Assembly: GCA_938030835.1 (NCBI GenBank)
Contig: CALHID010000346.1
Location: 1-12,792 of the forward strand
Origin: an uncultured Actinomyces sp.
GTDB taxonomy: Bacteria > Actinomycetota > Actinomycetes > Actinomycetales > Actinomycetaceae
Length of the DNA stretch: 12,792 nt
Direction of reading: 5' to 3'
Shown: piece after piece, positions 6,826-12,114 of the stretch
Layout of the letters: every line of letters starts with the position of its first letter
Position numbering within the stretch: position 1 is the first letter of the stretch
Position numbers and translations under genes: made by a program
The notes under the pieces: generated by a model
Database searches by the model: none
Seen by the model: only the letters and a program-made list of their open reading frames with translations
What the model was told of the DNA's origin: nothing

Positions 6826-7562
6826 GAGCGCACTCCTCCGATAATGCCGGCATCGTTGGGGACAATGATTACGTCCTCGCCAAGACGGTCGCGGTAGCTT
6901 GGCACAATTCGTTTTGAATTGCCACCGCCCAGATACAAACGATCCCACATGTACATGGGACGCAGACCATCCACGACTCGGCGAACGCGGCGAGACCAAT
7001 GGACATCACCCAGGCGAAGGCGCTCATGCTCGCCGATATAGTCGTCATAGGTTAGGCCCCAACGAATCGGCCCCTGTGAGACCTCAACGTGTGGAGAAAG
7101 CTGGCCACCATCGAAGACCGCGTTTCCAAGCCCCGTGCCCAGCGTGATGATCATTTCCAGACCGCGTCCAGTGATCACACCGGCTCCGGCAACTTCGGCA
7201 TCATTGAGAACCTTGGTCGGAATGCCAAGAGCACTCTCAACCGCCTGCCCCATATCAAAGTGATCCCACTTCTCAACAAGCTCGGGAAGAACACGTGATC
7301 GCGGCCCGTCCTTCGTGATGTAGTGCGGGGTTGCAATAACAACACCATGACGAATCATTCCCGGCATTCCAACGGTCACGCGATGAGCTTCTGGAAGCTG
7401 AGCGGCAAGGTCGATGATCGTCTGAACCAACAATTCAGGAGGAAGCGGGTAGGGAGTAGGCGTCCGTTTAGGCGGAGCAACCATTGTTCCCTGACCATCA
7501 AGGACGGAAGCTTTAATTCCGCCACCGCCGCAATCCACTGCCAGTGTCATCTCGCGAGTCAT
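6813..7562 (-). CDS. ROK-family kinase-like protein (polyphosphate glucokinase-like)
   Basis: This 249-residue protein has the actin-like ATPase fold of ROK sugar kinases and resembles actinobacterial polyphosphate/ATP glucokinase most. The phosphate-1 loop is AVDCGGGGIKAS (from residue 8), the catalytic-base motif is LNDAE (Asp121), the phosphate-2 loop is LGTGLG (141-146) and the adenosine-side LYLGGGNSKR starts near 209. The usual sugar-site E-x-G-H motif is replaced by VEVSQGP (159-165): the Glu is kept but Gly-His becomes Ser-Gln. The Cys-rich zinc motif of classical ROK kinases is absent, as in polyphosphate glucokinases. The substrate is therefore uncertain, and phosphorylation of glucose is only a guess. 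The ATG at 7562 has no good ribosome site; a second ATG at 7550 is possible. It sits between the rplQ terminator and truA, which it overlaps, and is an unusual insertion in this conserved order. Confidence 0.85.
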   Translation of the reverse strand: MTREMTLAVDCGGGGIKASVLDGQGTMVAPPKRTPTPYPLPPELLVQTIIDLAAQLPEAHRVTVGMPGMIRHGVVIATPHYITKDGPRSRVLPELVEKWDHFDMGQAVESALGIPTKVLNDAEVAGAGVITGRGLEMIITLGTGLGNAVFDGGQLSPHVEVSQGPIRWGLTYDDYIGEHERLRLGDVHWSRRVRRVVDGLRPMYMWDRLYLGGGNSKRIVPSYRDRLGEDVIIVPNDAGIIGGVRSWEL

Positions 7563-7575
7563 AGGTACAGGCTAC

Positions 7576-7589
7576 AGCCACCTGTGGCT
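7576..7589 (-). repeat. Inverted repeat just upstream of the ROK gene
   Basis: The arms AGCCAC and GTGGCT are separated by two bases and lie 14 nt upstream of the ROK-gene ATG. A competing pairing, ACAGG (7586-7582) with CCTGT (7572-7568) on the minus strand, overlaps it. The two forms exclude each other and could influence start-site access in this gene with no clear ribosome site. Function is speculative. Confidence 0.35.
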
Positions 7590-7635
7590 TTCATCCTGAA
7601 AAGACAAGAAATATGAAGGCTAGGATCGGCACGAC

Positions 7636-7671
7636 AAAGGGGCCGGTACCACGGGTGGTACCGGCCCCTTT
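7636..7671 (-). terminator. Hairpin terminator after rplQ
   Basis: A perfect 16-bp stem (7636-7651 with 7656-7671) with a 4-nt loop begins 22 nt beyond the rplQ stop. The stem starts with AAAGGGG and ends with CCCCTTT on the minus strand, so the short T-run is part of the stem; little T follows. It marks the end of the alpha-operon block. Some read-through into the ROK-truA pair is possible because the T-tract is short. Confidence 0.8.
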
Positions 7672-7693
7672 AAAGTCGCTTACGCGAAAGAGA

Positions 7694-8275
7694 TCACTTC
7701 TCTTCTTCGACCTGCTCAGCGGCGTCAGCCTCTTCGCCGGCCTCGGCTGCGATTTCCTCAGCCTCGTTAGCCTTGGCGAGATCGCCCTCTTCGCGAGCCT
7801 CTTCGGCGCGCTCGGAAGCGGCCTCTGCAGCTTCCTCAGCCTCTGCTGCAACCTCGGCTGCAGCAGCCTTTTCGGCGGTCTTCTCAGCAGACTTCACGAC
7901 TGCCTTCTTCTCGACGGCCTCCATGCAGAACTCAATCTGCATCAGAGGAGCGTTGTCGCCCTTGCGGTTACCCACGCGGGTGAGGCGGGTGTAGCCGCCC
8001 TGACGCTCGGGATCAAGCGCGGGAGCGATGACGTCGAAAAGGGTGTACAGGGCGTTCTTGTCGGTGATGACGCGAGCCACGGTACGGCGAGCGTGCATGT
8101 CGCCACGCTTTGCCTTGGTCACGAGCTTCTCAACGAAGGGGCGCAGTGCCTTAGCCTTGGCCTCGGTCGTGGTGAGCGAGCGGTGTTCAATGAGCTGAGT
8201 CGCAAGGTTCTTGAGGATCAGCTTCTGGTGTGCCGGGCTTCCGCCCAGACGAGCACCCTTCTTGGGGGTGGGCAT
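7694..8275 (-). CDS. rplQ: 50S ribosomal protein L17 with long acidic tail
   Basis: L17 is a large-subunit protein near the peptide exit tunnel. The core occupies about residues 1-120: MPTPKKGARLGGSPAHQKLILKN start, LIEHRSLTTTEAKAKALRP, then GGYTRLTRVGNRKGDNAPLMQIEF. It is followed by a tail of about 70 residues made almost only of Ala, Glu and Lys, with a probable helical or disordered character; E. coli L17 (127 residues) lacks it, while actinobacterial L17 proteins often have shorter versions. AGGAG lies five bases upstream of the ATG. It is the last gene of the alpha-operon block, 41 nt after rpoA, and a strong hairpin follows. The tail's biased codons create long open frames on the other strand that are not genes. 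Confidence 0.96.
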   Translation of the reverse strand: MPTPKKGARLGGSPAHQKLILKNLATQLIEHRSLTTTEAKAKALRPFVEKLVTKAKRGDMHARRTVARVITDKNALYTLFDVIAPALDPERQGGYTRLTRVGNRKGDNAPLMQIEFCMEAVEKKAVVKSAEKTAEKAAAAEVAAEAEEAAEAASERAEEAREEGDLAKANEAEEIAAEAGEEADAAEQVEEEK

Positions 8276-8294
8276 TTTGTCTCCTAGGAATTTA

Positions 8295-8311
8295 TGCGTC
8301 CATCGGACGCA
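8295..8311 (-). repeat. Intercistronic hairpin, rpoA/rplQ
   Basis: A perfect 7-bp stem, TGCGTCC with GGACGCA, closes on a 3-nt loop in the 41-nt rpoA/rplQ spacer, six nt after the rpoA stop. No T-run follows, so it is more likely a processing or stability element than a terminator. Confidence 0.5.
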
Positions 8312-8316
8312 GCATG

Positions 8317-9315
8317 TCAGATGGACTGATCGTCGCTGAAGTGGATGGAACCGGATTCGCTGGCCTCACCGGAGGGCAGGACAGAATCCTTCAGGGTCAT
8401 CCCAAGGGTTGCAAGAGCTTCCTTGATTTCTTCAATCGACTTCGTACCGAAGTTGCGAATGTCAAGCAGATCCGCCTCGGAGTGAGCCACGAGCTCGCCA
8501 ACAGTGAGGATTCCGCGACGACGCAGTGCGTTGTAGGAACGCGACTGCAGACCGAGGTTCTCAATGGGCAGCGCGAGGTCGGCAGCGAGGGTGGCATCCG
8601 TGGTCGAGGGACCGACTTCAATGCCTTCGGCTTCCTCGTTCAGTTCACGCATCAAACCAAAGAGCTCAACCAAGGTCTTGCCAGCGGAGGCAACGGCGTC
8701 ACGAGGGGTGATTGCCGGCTTGGTCTCAACATCGATGATCAGGCGATCGAAGTCGGTGCGCTGCTCAACACGAGTTGCCTCGACCTTGTAGGTCACCTTG
8801 ACAACGGGAGAGTAGATCGAATCGATCGGGATGCGGGAAATTTCAGCCTGGGGATCCTTGTTCTGAGCAGCCGACACGTAGCCGCGGCCACGCTCGACGG
8901 TCAGCTCGATCTCAAGCTTGCCCTTTTCATTAAGGGTCGCCAGATGCAGATCGGGGTTGTGAATCTCGACGCCGGCCGGAGGGGTGATATCCCCTGCGAC
9001 GACCTCTCCCGGGCCCGCCTTACGCAGGTACATGACAACAGGCTCGTCGTTCTCGGAGGAGAGAACGATCTGCTTGATGTTCAGGATGATCTCGGCAACG
9101 TCTTCCTTCACGCCCTCGATCGTCCGGAACTCGTGAGGCACACCATCAATGCGGATGGAGGTCACGGCAGCGCCGGGGATCGACGAGAGCAGGGTTCGGC
9201 GCAGGGAGTTACCCAGCGTGTAGCCGAAACCGGGCTCAAGGGGCTCCAGGATGAAACGGGAGCGCAGTTCGCTGACCTTCTCTTCGGTCAGGATGGGTCG
9301 CTCTGCAATGAGCAC
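8317..9315 (-). CDS. rpoA: DNA-directed RNA polymerase subunit alpha
   Basis: Two alpha subunits scaffold RNA polymerase assembly, and their C-terminal domains touch upstream promoter DNA and regulators. The 332 residues are the normal length. The N-terminal domain (about 1-228) includes LEPGFGYTLGNSLRRTLLSSIPGAAVTSIRIDG, the dimerisation and assembly part. A linker follows, then the C-terminal domain (about 248-310) with IENLGLQSRSYNALRRRGI and LLDIRNFGTKSIEEIKEAL. Arg259 corresponds to E. coli Arg265, the DNA-contacting residue. The start is GTG at 9315, with AAAGGA seven bases upstream. It lies between rpsK and rplQ, with no rpsD between. The 150-nt spacer before it is the longest within the rpsM-rplQ block and is rich in hairpins. 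Confidence 0.98.
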   Translation of the reverse strand: MLIAERPILTEEKVSELRSRFILEPLEPGFGYTLGNSLRRTLLSSIPGAAVTSIRIDGVPHEFRTIEGVKEDVAEIILNIKQIVLSSENDEPVVMYLRKAGPGEVVAGDITPPAGVEIHNPDLHLATLNEKGKLEIELTVERGRGYVSAAQNKDPQAEISRIPIDSIYSPVVKVTYKVEATRVEQRTDFDRLIIDVETKPAITPRDAVASAGKTLVELFGLMRELNEEAEGIEVGPSTTDATLAADLALPIENLGLQSRSYNALRRRGILTVGELVAHSEADLLDIRNFGTKSIEEIKEALATLGMTLKDSVLPSGEASESGSIHFSDDQSI

Positions 9316-9465
9316 GTCTTAGTCCTTTCTTCCCGGCGCCCGCCATATGACGCCGGATCGGGGTCCCGCATTGCGGGGAAAAGGTAAGGACGAGGCCACG
9401 TATTCTTGTGTGATCCCGCCCAGACGTGGGGGGTGGATTTCCGTGGGATCTCCACCCTCCGGGGC
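9316..9465 (-). promoter_or_regulatory. Structured 150-nt spacer between rpsK and rpoA
   Basis: Three inverted repeats occur in order of transcription: GGGTGGA/TCCACCC (9457-9431, 7 bp, 13-nt loop) shortly after the rpsK stop; CCCGC/GCGGG (9377-9365, 5 bp, 3-nt loop); and CCGGCG/CGCCGG (9356-9333, 6 bp, 12-nt loop), which ends just above the rpoA ribosome site. None has a T-run. I find no convincing -35/-10 pair. No gene is seen here; in many bacteria this is where rpsD stands. Confidence 0.45.
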
Positions 9466-9873
9466 TCAGACGCGACGACGCTTCGGGGGACGAGCGCCGT
9501 TGAATGCCTGGGGCGTCACGTCCTGGATCGAGCCGACCTCCAGGCCAGCAGCCTGAAGCGAACGGATCGCGGTCTCACGGCCGGAGCCGGGACCCTTCAC
9601 GAAGACGTCGACCTTCTTCATGCCGTGTTCCTGTGCGCGACGCGCGGCGGCCTCGGCAGCAAGCTGAGCAGCGAAGGGGGTCGACTTACGCGAACCCTTG
9701 AAGCCCACCTGGCCGGAGGAGGCCCAGGAGATCACCGCACCGGTAGGGTCGGTAATGGAAACGATAGTGTTGTTGAACGTCGACTTGATGTACGCGTGTC
9801 CGTGAGTGACGTTCTTTGAAATCCTGCGGCGCGGCTTGCGTCCCGCGCCGGAACGAGTGGTCTTTGCAGCCAT
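9466..9873 (-). CDS. rpsK: 30S ribosomal protein S11
   Basis: S11 forms part of the small-subunit platform and contacts mRNA near the E site. The 135-residue protein has the expected basic N-terminus, then GHAYIKSTFNNTIVSITDPTGAVISWASSGQVGFKGSRKSTPFAAQLAAE and the conserved end GLEVGSIQDVTPQAFNGARPPKRRRV. The AAGGA ribosome site lies about ten bases before the ATG at 9873. It is 55 nt downstream of rpsM, in standard alpha-operon order. What follows is unusual: rpoA comes next, without rpsD. Confidence 0.98.
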   Translation of the reverse strand: MAAKTTRSGAGRKPRRRISKNVTHGHAYIKSTFNNTIVSITDPTGAVISWASSGQVGFKGSRKSTPFAAQLAAEAAARRAQEHGMKKVDVFVKGPGSGRETAIRSLQAAGLEVGSIQDVTPQAFNGARPPKRRRV

Positions 9874-9904
9874 GTGTTTCAGTTCCTTCGAAGTCGTGTG
9901 TTAA

Positions 9905-9921
9905 AAGTCCACGCTGGACTT
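9905..9921 (-). repeat. Intercistronic hairpin with short T-run, rpsM/rpsK
   Basis: A 6-bp stem AAGTCC/GGACTT with a 5-nt loop lies seven nt after the rpsM stop. The minus strand reads CTTTTAA at its 3' side, so of all spacer hairpins in the rpsM-rplQ block this one looks most like a weak attenuator. Confidence 0.45.
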
Positions 9922-9928
9922 AGCGGCC

Positions 9929-10303
9929 TTACTTGGCCTTCTTCTTACCTGCAACGGTGCGCTTGGGGCCCTTACGGGTACGCGCATTGGTCTTGGTGCG
10001 CTGACCGTGGACCGGCAGGCCACGACGGTGACGAAGTCCCTGGTAGGATCCGATCTCAATCTTGCGACGGATGTCTGCCTGGACCTCACGACGCAAATCG
10101 CCTTCCACCTTAAAGGTGTTCTCGATGTATTCGCGAAGCTTGACGAGGTCTTCCTCGGTGGCATCCTTCACGCGAAGATCGGGGCTCACGCCGGTGGCCT
10201 CGAGGGTCTCCTTGGCGCGGGTGCGTCCAACTCCATAAATGTACGTGAGCGCGATCTCCATACGCTTTTCGCGAGGGAGGTCGACGCCGGCAATACGTGC
10301 CAT
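9929..10303 (-). CDS. rpsM: 30S ribosomal protein S13
   Basis: S13 sits in the head of the small subunit and bridges to the large subunit. The 124 residues carry MARIAGVDLPREKRMEIALTYIYGVGRTRA at the N-terminus, LREYIENTFKVEGDLRREV in the middle and the helix-hairpin region SYQGLRHRRGLPVHGQRTKTNARTRKGP. The lysine-rich tail is normal. GGAG lies seven to eight bases upstream of the ATG. The 141-nt space before it (after rpmJ) is long for this operon and strongly structured, a plausible place for autogenous control. Confidence 0.98.
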   Translation of the reverse strand: MARIAGVDLPREKRMEIALTYIYGVGRTRAKETLEATGVSPDLRVKDATEEDLVKLREYIENTFKVEGDLRREVQADIRRKIEIGSYQGLRHRRGLPVHGQRTKTNARTRKGPKRTVAGKKKAK

Positions 10304-10325
10304 GTTTATGCTCCAAATTGTTCAT

Positions 10326-10427
10326 CGGAGGTCGTCACCACTCCTCCCGGGTGAGCCACCCGGCCCCGGCCTCCGAACCGAGGGTCGCGCAAGCGCGTGT
10401 GGAATGATGCTGCCGGATTACTCCGGC
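10326..10427 (-). promoter_or_regulatory. Structured leader between rpmJ and rpsM
   Basis: In order of transcription the 141-nt spacer holds GCCGGA-GTAA-TCCGGC (10427-10412, 6 bp, GNRA-type tetraloop), CGCG-CTTG-CGCG (10397-10386) and a larger element in which CGGAGG (10375-10370) can pair with CCTCCG (10331-10326) around an inner 6-bp hairpin CCGGGT/ACCCGG (10363-10347). No T-runs follow. In E. coli the alpha-operon leader just before rpsM folds into the S4-binding pseudoknot; whether this element plays a related part is unknown. Confidence 0.45.
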
Positions 10428-10444
10428 GTTATCGCAGCGAGGGT

Positions 10445-10558
10445 TCAGCCCTGGCGCTGCTTGTGCCTGGGGTTGTCACAGATGACCATGACGTTGCCGT
10501 GGCGACGAATCACCTTGCACTTGTCACAGATCTTCTTGACACTCGGCTTGACCTTCAT
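10445..10558 (-). CDS. rpmJ: 50S ribosomal protein L36
   Basis: L36 is the smallest large-subunit protein and stabilises 23S rRNA through a zinc ribbon. The reading frame encodes 37 residues beginning MKVKPSVKKICDKCKVIRRHG. The zinc ligands Cys11, Cys14, Cys27 and His32 are all present, so this is the zinc-binding (C+) form rather than a zinc-free paralogue. A strong GGAGGT ribosome site lies seven bases upstream of the ATG. It stands between infA and rpsM in the usual order, 40 nt after infA. Confidence 0.97.
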   Translation of the reverse strand: MKVKPSVKKICDKCKVIRRHGNVMVICDNPRHKQRQG

Positions 10559-10571
10559 GGTTGTTACCTCC

Positions 10572-10588
10572 ACTGCCCGTCGGGCAGT
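10572..10588 (-). repeat. Intercistronic hairpin, infA/rpmJ
   Basis: A perfect 7-bp stem ACTGCCC/GGGCAGT with a 3-nt loop fills the middle of the 40-nt infA/rpmJ spacer and abuts the GGAGGT ribosome site of rpmJ. It may affect ribosome access or mRNA processing. There is no T-run. Confidence 0.5.
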
Positions 10589-10598
10589 TTGTGTCGGG

Positions 10599-10820
10599 TC
10601 ACTTGTAGCGGTAGACGATACGGCCTCGAGAGAGGTCGTAGGGGCTCAGCTCGACGACCACTCGGTCCTCGGGCAGAATGCGGATGTAGTGCTGACGCAT
10701 CTTGCCGGCAATGTGGCCAAGCACGATGTGTCCATTGCTCAATTCCACGCGGAACATCGCATTCGGCAAGGCTTCGATAACCGTGCCTTCGATTTCGATG
10801 ACGCCGTCCTTCTTCGCCAT
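10599..10820 (-). CDS. infA: Translation initiation factor IF-1
   Basis: IF-1 occupies the ribosomal A site during initiation and works with IF-2 and IF-3. The 73 residues match the family throughout: MAKKDGVIEIEGTVIEALPNAMFRVEL, then NGHIVLGHIAGKMRQHYIRILPEDRV and the end SPYDLSRGRIVYRYK, a single S1-like OB fold. GGAGG lies only two bases before the ATG, an unusually short spacing; a second AGGA further upstream may help. The 206-nt space upstream suggests that infA starts or restarts a transcription unit. Confidence 0.98.
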   Translation of the reverse strand: MAKKDGVIEIEGTVIEALPNAMFRVELSNGHIVLGHIAGKMRQHYIRILPEDRVVVELSPYDLSRGRIVYRYK

Positions 10821-11026
10821 ATCCTCCGTCTATCCTCTACTACTTTTTCGGATTCGAACGGCCTGAGACCGTTCGGGATTGTCCCTGAAAGCAGGCATAC
10901 TGCCCCCAAAGACACGTCCAAGGGTCGAGCCTACGCTATTTTGGCCCTTCTTGGAAAGCTGGATGCGGTGTCTATCGCCTCACGCTTAATTCCTGCGAGC
11001 CTGTCAACATAGACACGCGCGAGAAG
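10821..11026 (-). promoter_or_regulatory. map/infA spacer: inverted repeats and possible promoter
   Basis: This gene-free 206-nt stretch has an 8-bp perfect inverted repeat GTGTCTAT/ATAGACAC (11016-11009 and 10975-10968). Between the arms lie a consensus TTGACA (11007-11002) and an inner stem CTCGC/GCG(T)GAG. No good -10 follows the TTGACA at normal distance. An alternative promoter is TGGACT (11034-11029), 17 nt, TATGTT (11011-11006). A second hairpin, CGAACGG/CCGTTCG (10875-10855, 7-nt loop), lies 35 nt before the infA ATG. None has a T-run. The stretch may combine a promoter and a leader for infA onward. Confidence 0.4.
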
Positions 11027-12019
11027 TTAGTCCAGTAGCACAGGAGTGACACCGAAGGGTGCGAGCCCCGCTACTCCCCCATCAACAGCACTCAAGATCG
11101 CAACACCGTCATCCAAAATTGCAATGGTGTGCTCCCATTGAGCAGCATCTGAGCCATCAACAGTGCGAACCGTCCAGTCGTCATTCTCGGTGACATTCTC
11201 AATGTCACCGCTTGTCAGCATCGGCTCGACAGCCAGAACCATTCCGGGACGCAACTTGGGCATCAGACCACGCACGCGATAGTTGAGGACTTCCGGATCC
11301 TGGTGCATTGCGGTGCCAATTCCGTGGCCGGTAAAGTCCTCGATAATCCCCGCTTCCCAGCCCAGGTCCTCCGCGCGCTCGGCAACGACGCGCTCAACGG
11401 CCTCGCCAACTGCGCTCACGCGCTTTCCGCGAGCAACCGAGGCAAGCGCCGCCCACAGCGCTTCACGTGTAACGAGGTCAAGCTCGCGCCTGCGCGCAAC
11501 GCTCCCCTGCTTTGAAACTTCTCCCGCCAAGGCCGCGCCTGCTTCCCCCGCCTCGCCCTGAGGAGCGGAAGGGAGAGCGCTCCCCCAACGCTTTCCGACG
11601 CCCGGGCCCTGGTGACGACGAACCCATGAACGCGCGAACTCTTCATCAGAGGTGAATTCATCTCCGACGATCATCGAGAATGCCGCATCTCCGTGCCACT
11701 GTTGGCCGCTGCGCTCAAGCCATGCACCGCAGTCAAAGGTCACGATGTCACCGACTGCAAGCTTGCGCTTGCCGGGAATACCGTGAACGATCACGTCATT
11801 GGGGGAAATGCACACCGTTGCGGGATAGCCGTAGTAATTGAGGAAGTTCGAGCGCGCACCGCAACGACGGATCGCATCTGCGCTCACCTCGTCCAGTTCA
11901 CCGGTTGTTACGCCGGGACGTGCCGCTTCTCGCAGGCTTCGGTGAATTTCCGCAACAACCAGCCCGGCTTCTCGCATCCACTTGATCTGATCAAGGGTCT
12001 TGTATTCAATGTGGGACAT
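11027..12019 (-). CDS. map: Type I methionine aminopeptidase with internal insertion
   Basis: This cytosolic metalloenzyme removes the initiator Met from nascent proteins. The five metal ligands of the family are visible: Asp96 (TFDCGA), Asp111 (WHGDAAF), His232 (GHGIG), Glu265 (AVEPM) and Glu296 (QWEHT). The substrate-side His79 (VIVHGIP) and His239 (AMHQDP) are also kept. At 330 residues it is clearly longer than the usual 250-285. The excess is one insertion of about 47 residues (roughly 131-177) between the strand after HGDAAFSMIVGD and the helix LDLVTREALW; it is rich in Gly, Ala, Arg and Glu and looks disordered. The frame is kept, so activity is likely. AAGGA lies about seven bases upstream of the ATG. 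It follows adk, as in most bacteria. Confidence 0.95.
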   Translation of the reverse strand: MSHIEYKTLDQIKWMREAGLVVAEIHRSLREAARPGVTTGELDEVSADAIRRCGARSNFLNYYGYPATVCISPNDVIVHGIPGKRKLAVGDIVTFDCGAWLERSGQQWHGDAAFSMIVGDEFTSDEEFARSWVRRHQGPGVGKRWGSALPSAPQGEAGEAGAALAGEVSKQGSVARRRELDLVTREALWAALASVARGKRVSAVGEAVERVVAERAEDLGWEAGIIEDFTGHGIGTAMHQDPEVLNYRVRGLMPKLRPGMVLAVEPMLTSGDIENVTENDDWTVRTVDGSDAAQWEHTIAILDDGVAILSAVDGGVAGLAPFGVTPVLLD

Positions 12020-12041
12020 TGTGCTTCCTTTGGATGAAACT

Positions 12042-12075
12042 CCGGGGCGCGATGGCTTTCACCACCGCGCCCCGG
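12042..12075 (-). other. Strong intercistronic hairpin, adk/map
   Basis: A 10-bp GC-rich stem, CCGGGGCGCG with CGCGCCCCGG, is extended inward by four pairs (one G-U in minus-strand RNA) to 14 bp with a 6-nt loop TGAAAG. It begins about 40 nt after the adk stop and ends 22 nt before the map ATG, close to its ribosome site. The downstream AGTTTC is only slightly T-rich, so it may be a partial terminator, a 3'-end protector or a processing site. Confidence 0.6.
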
Positions 12076-12114
12076 TTCCGTATCAGCGCTGAGCAGCGCC
12101 AGGGTACGTGTTGC

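Noticed and set aside
6826..6999. N-terminal extension of truA by 58 residues
   Set aside because: This part only reads the ROK gene in another frame; a strong GGAGGAG site and the family N-terminus support the ATG at 6825.
7613..8287. Plus-strand reading frame of 224 codons
   Set aside because: It is antisense to rplQ; its repetitive Leu/Ser content mirrors the Ala/Glu tail codons.
8230..9387. Plus-strand reading frame of 385 codons
   Set aside because: It lies opposite rpoA, which is unmistakable; the product has no family features.
10850..10859. tRNA-like GTTCGAATCC on the minus strand
   Set aside because: It looks like a T-loop, but the flanks do not form a T-stem and no acceptor, D or anticodon arms can be found.
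10239..11012. Plus-strand reading frame of 257 codons
   Set aside because: It runs antisense across rpmJ, infA and spacers and has no recognisable domain.
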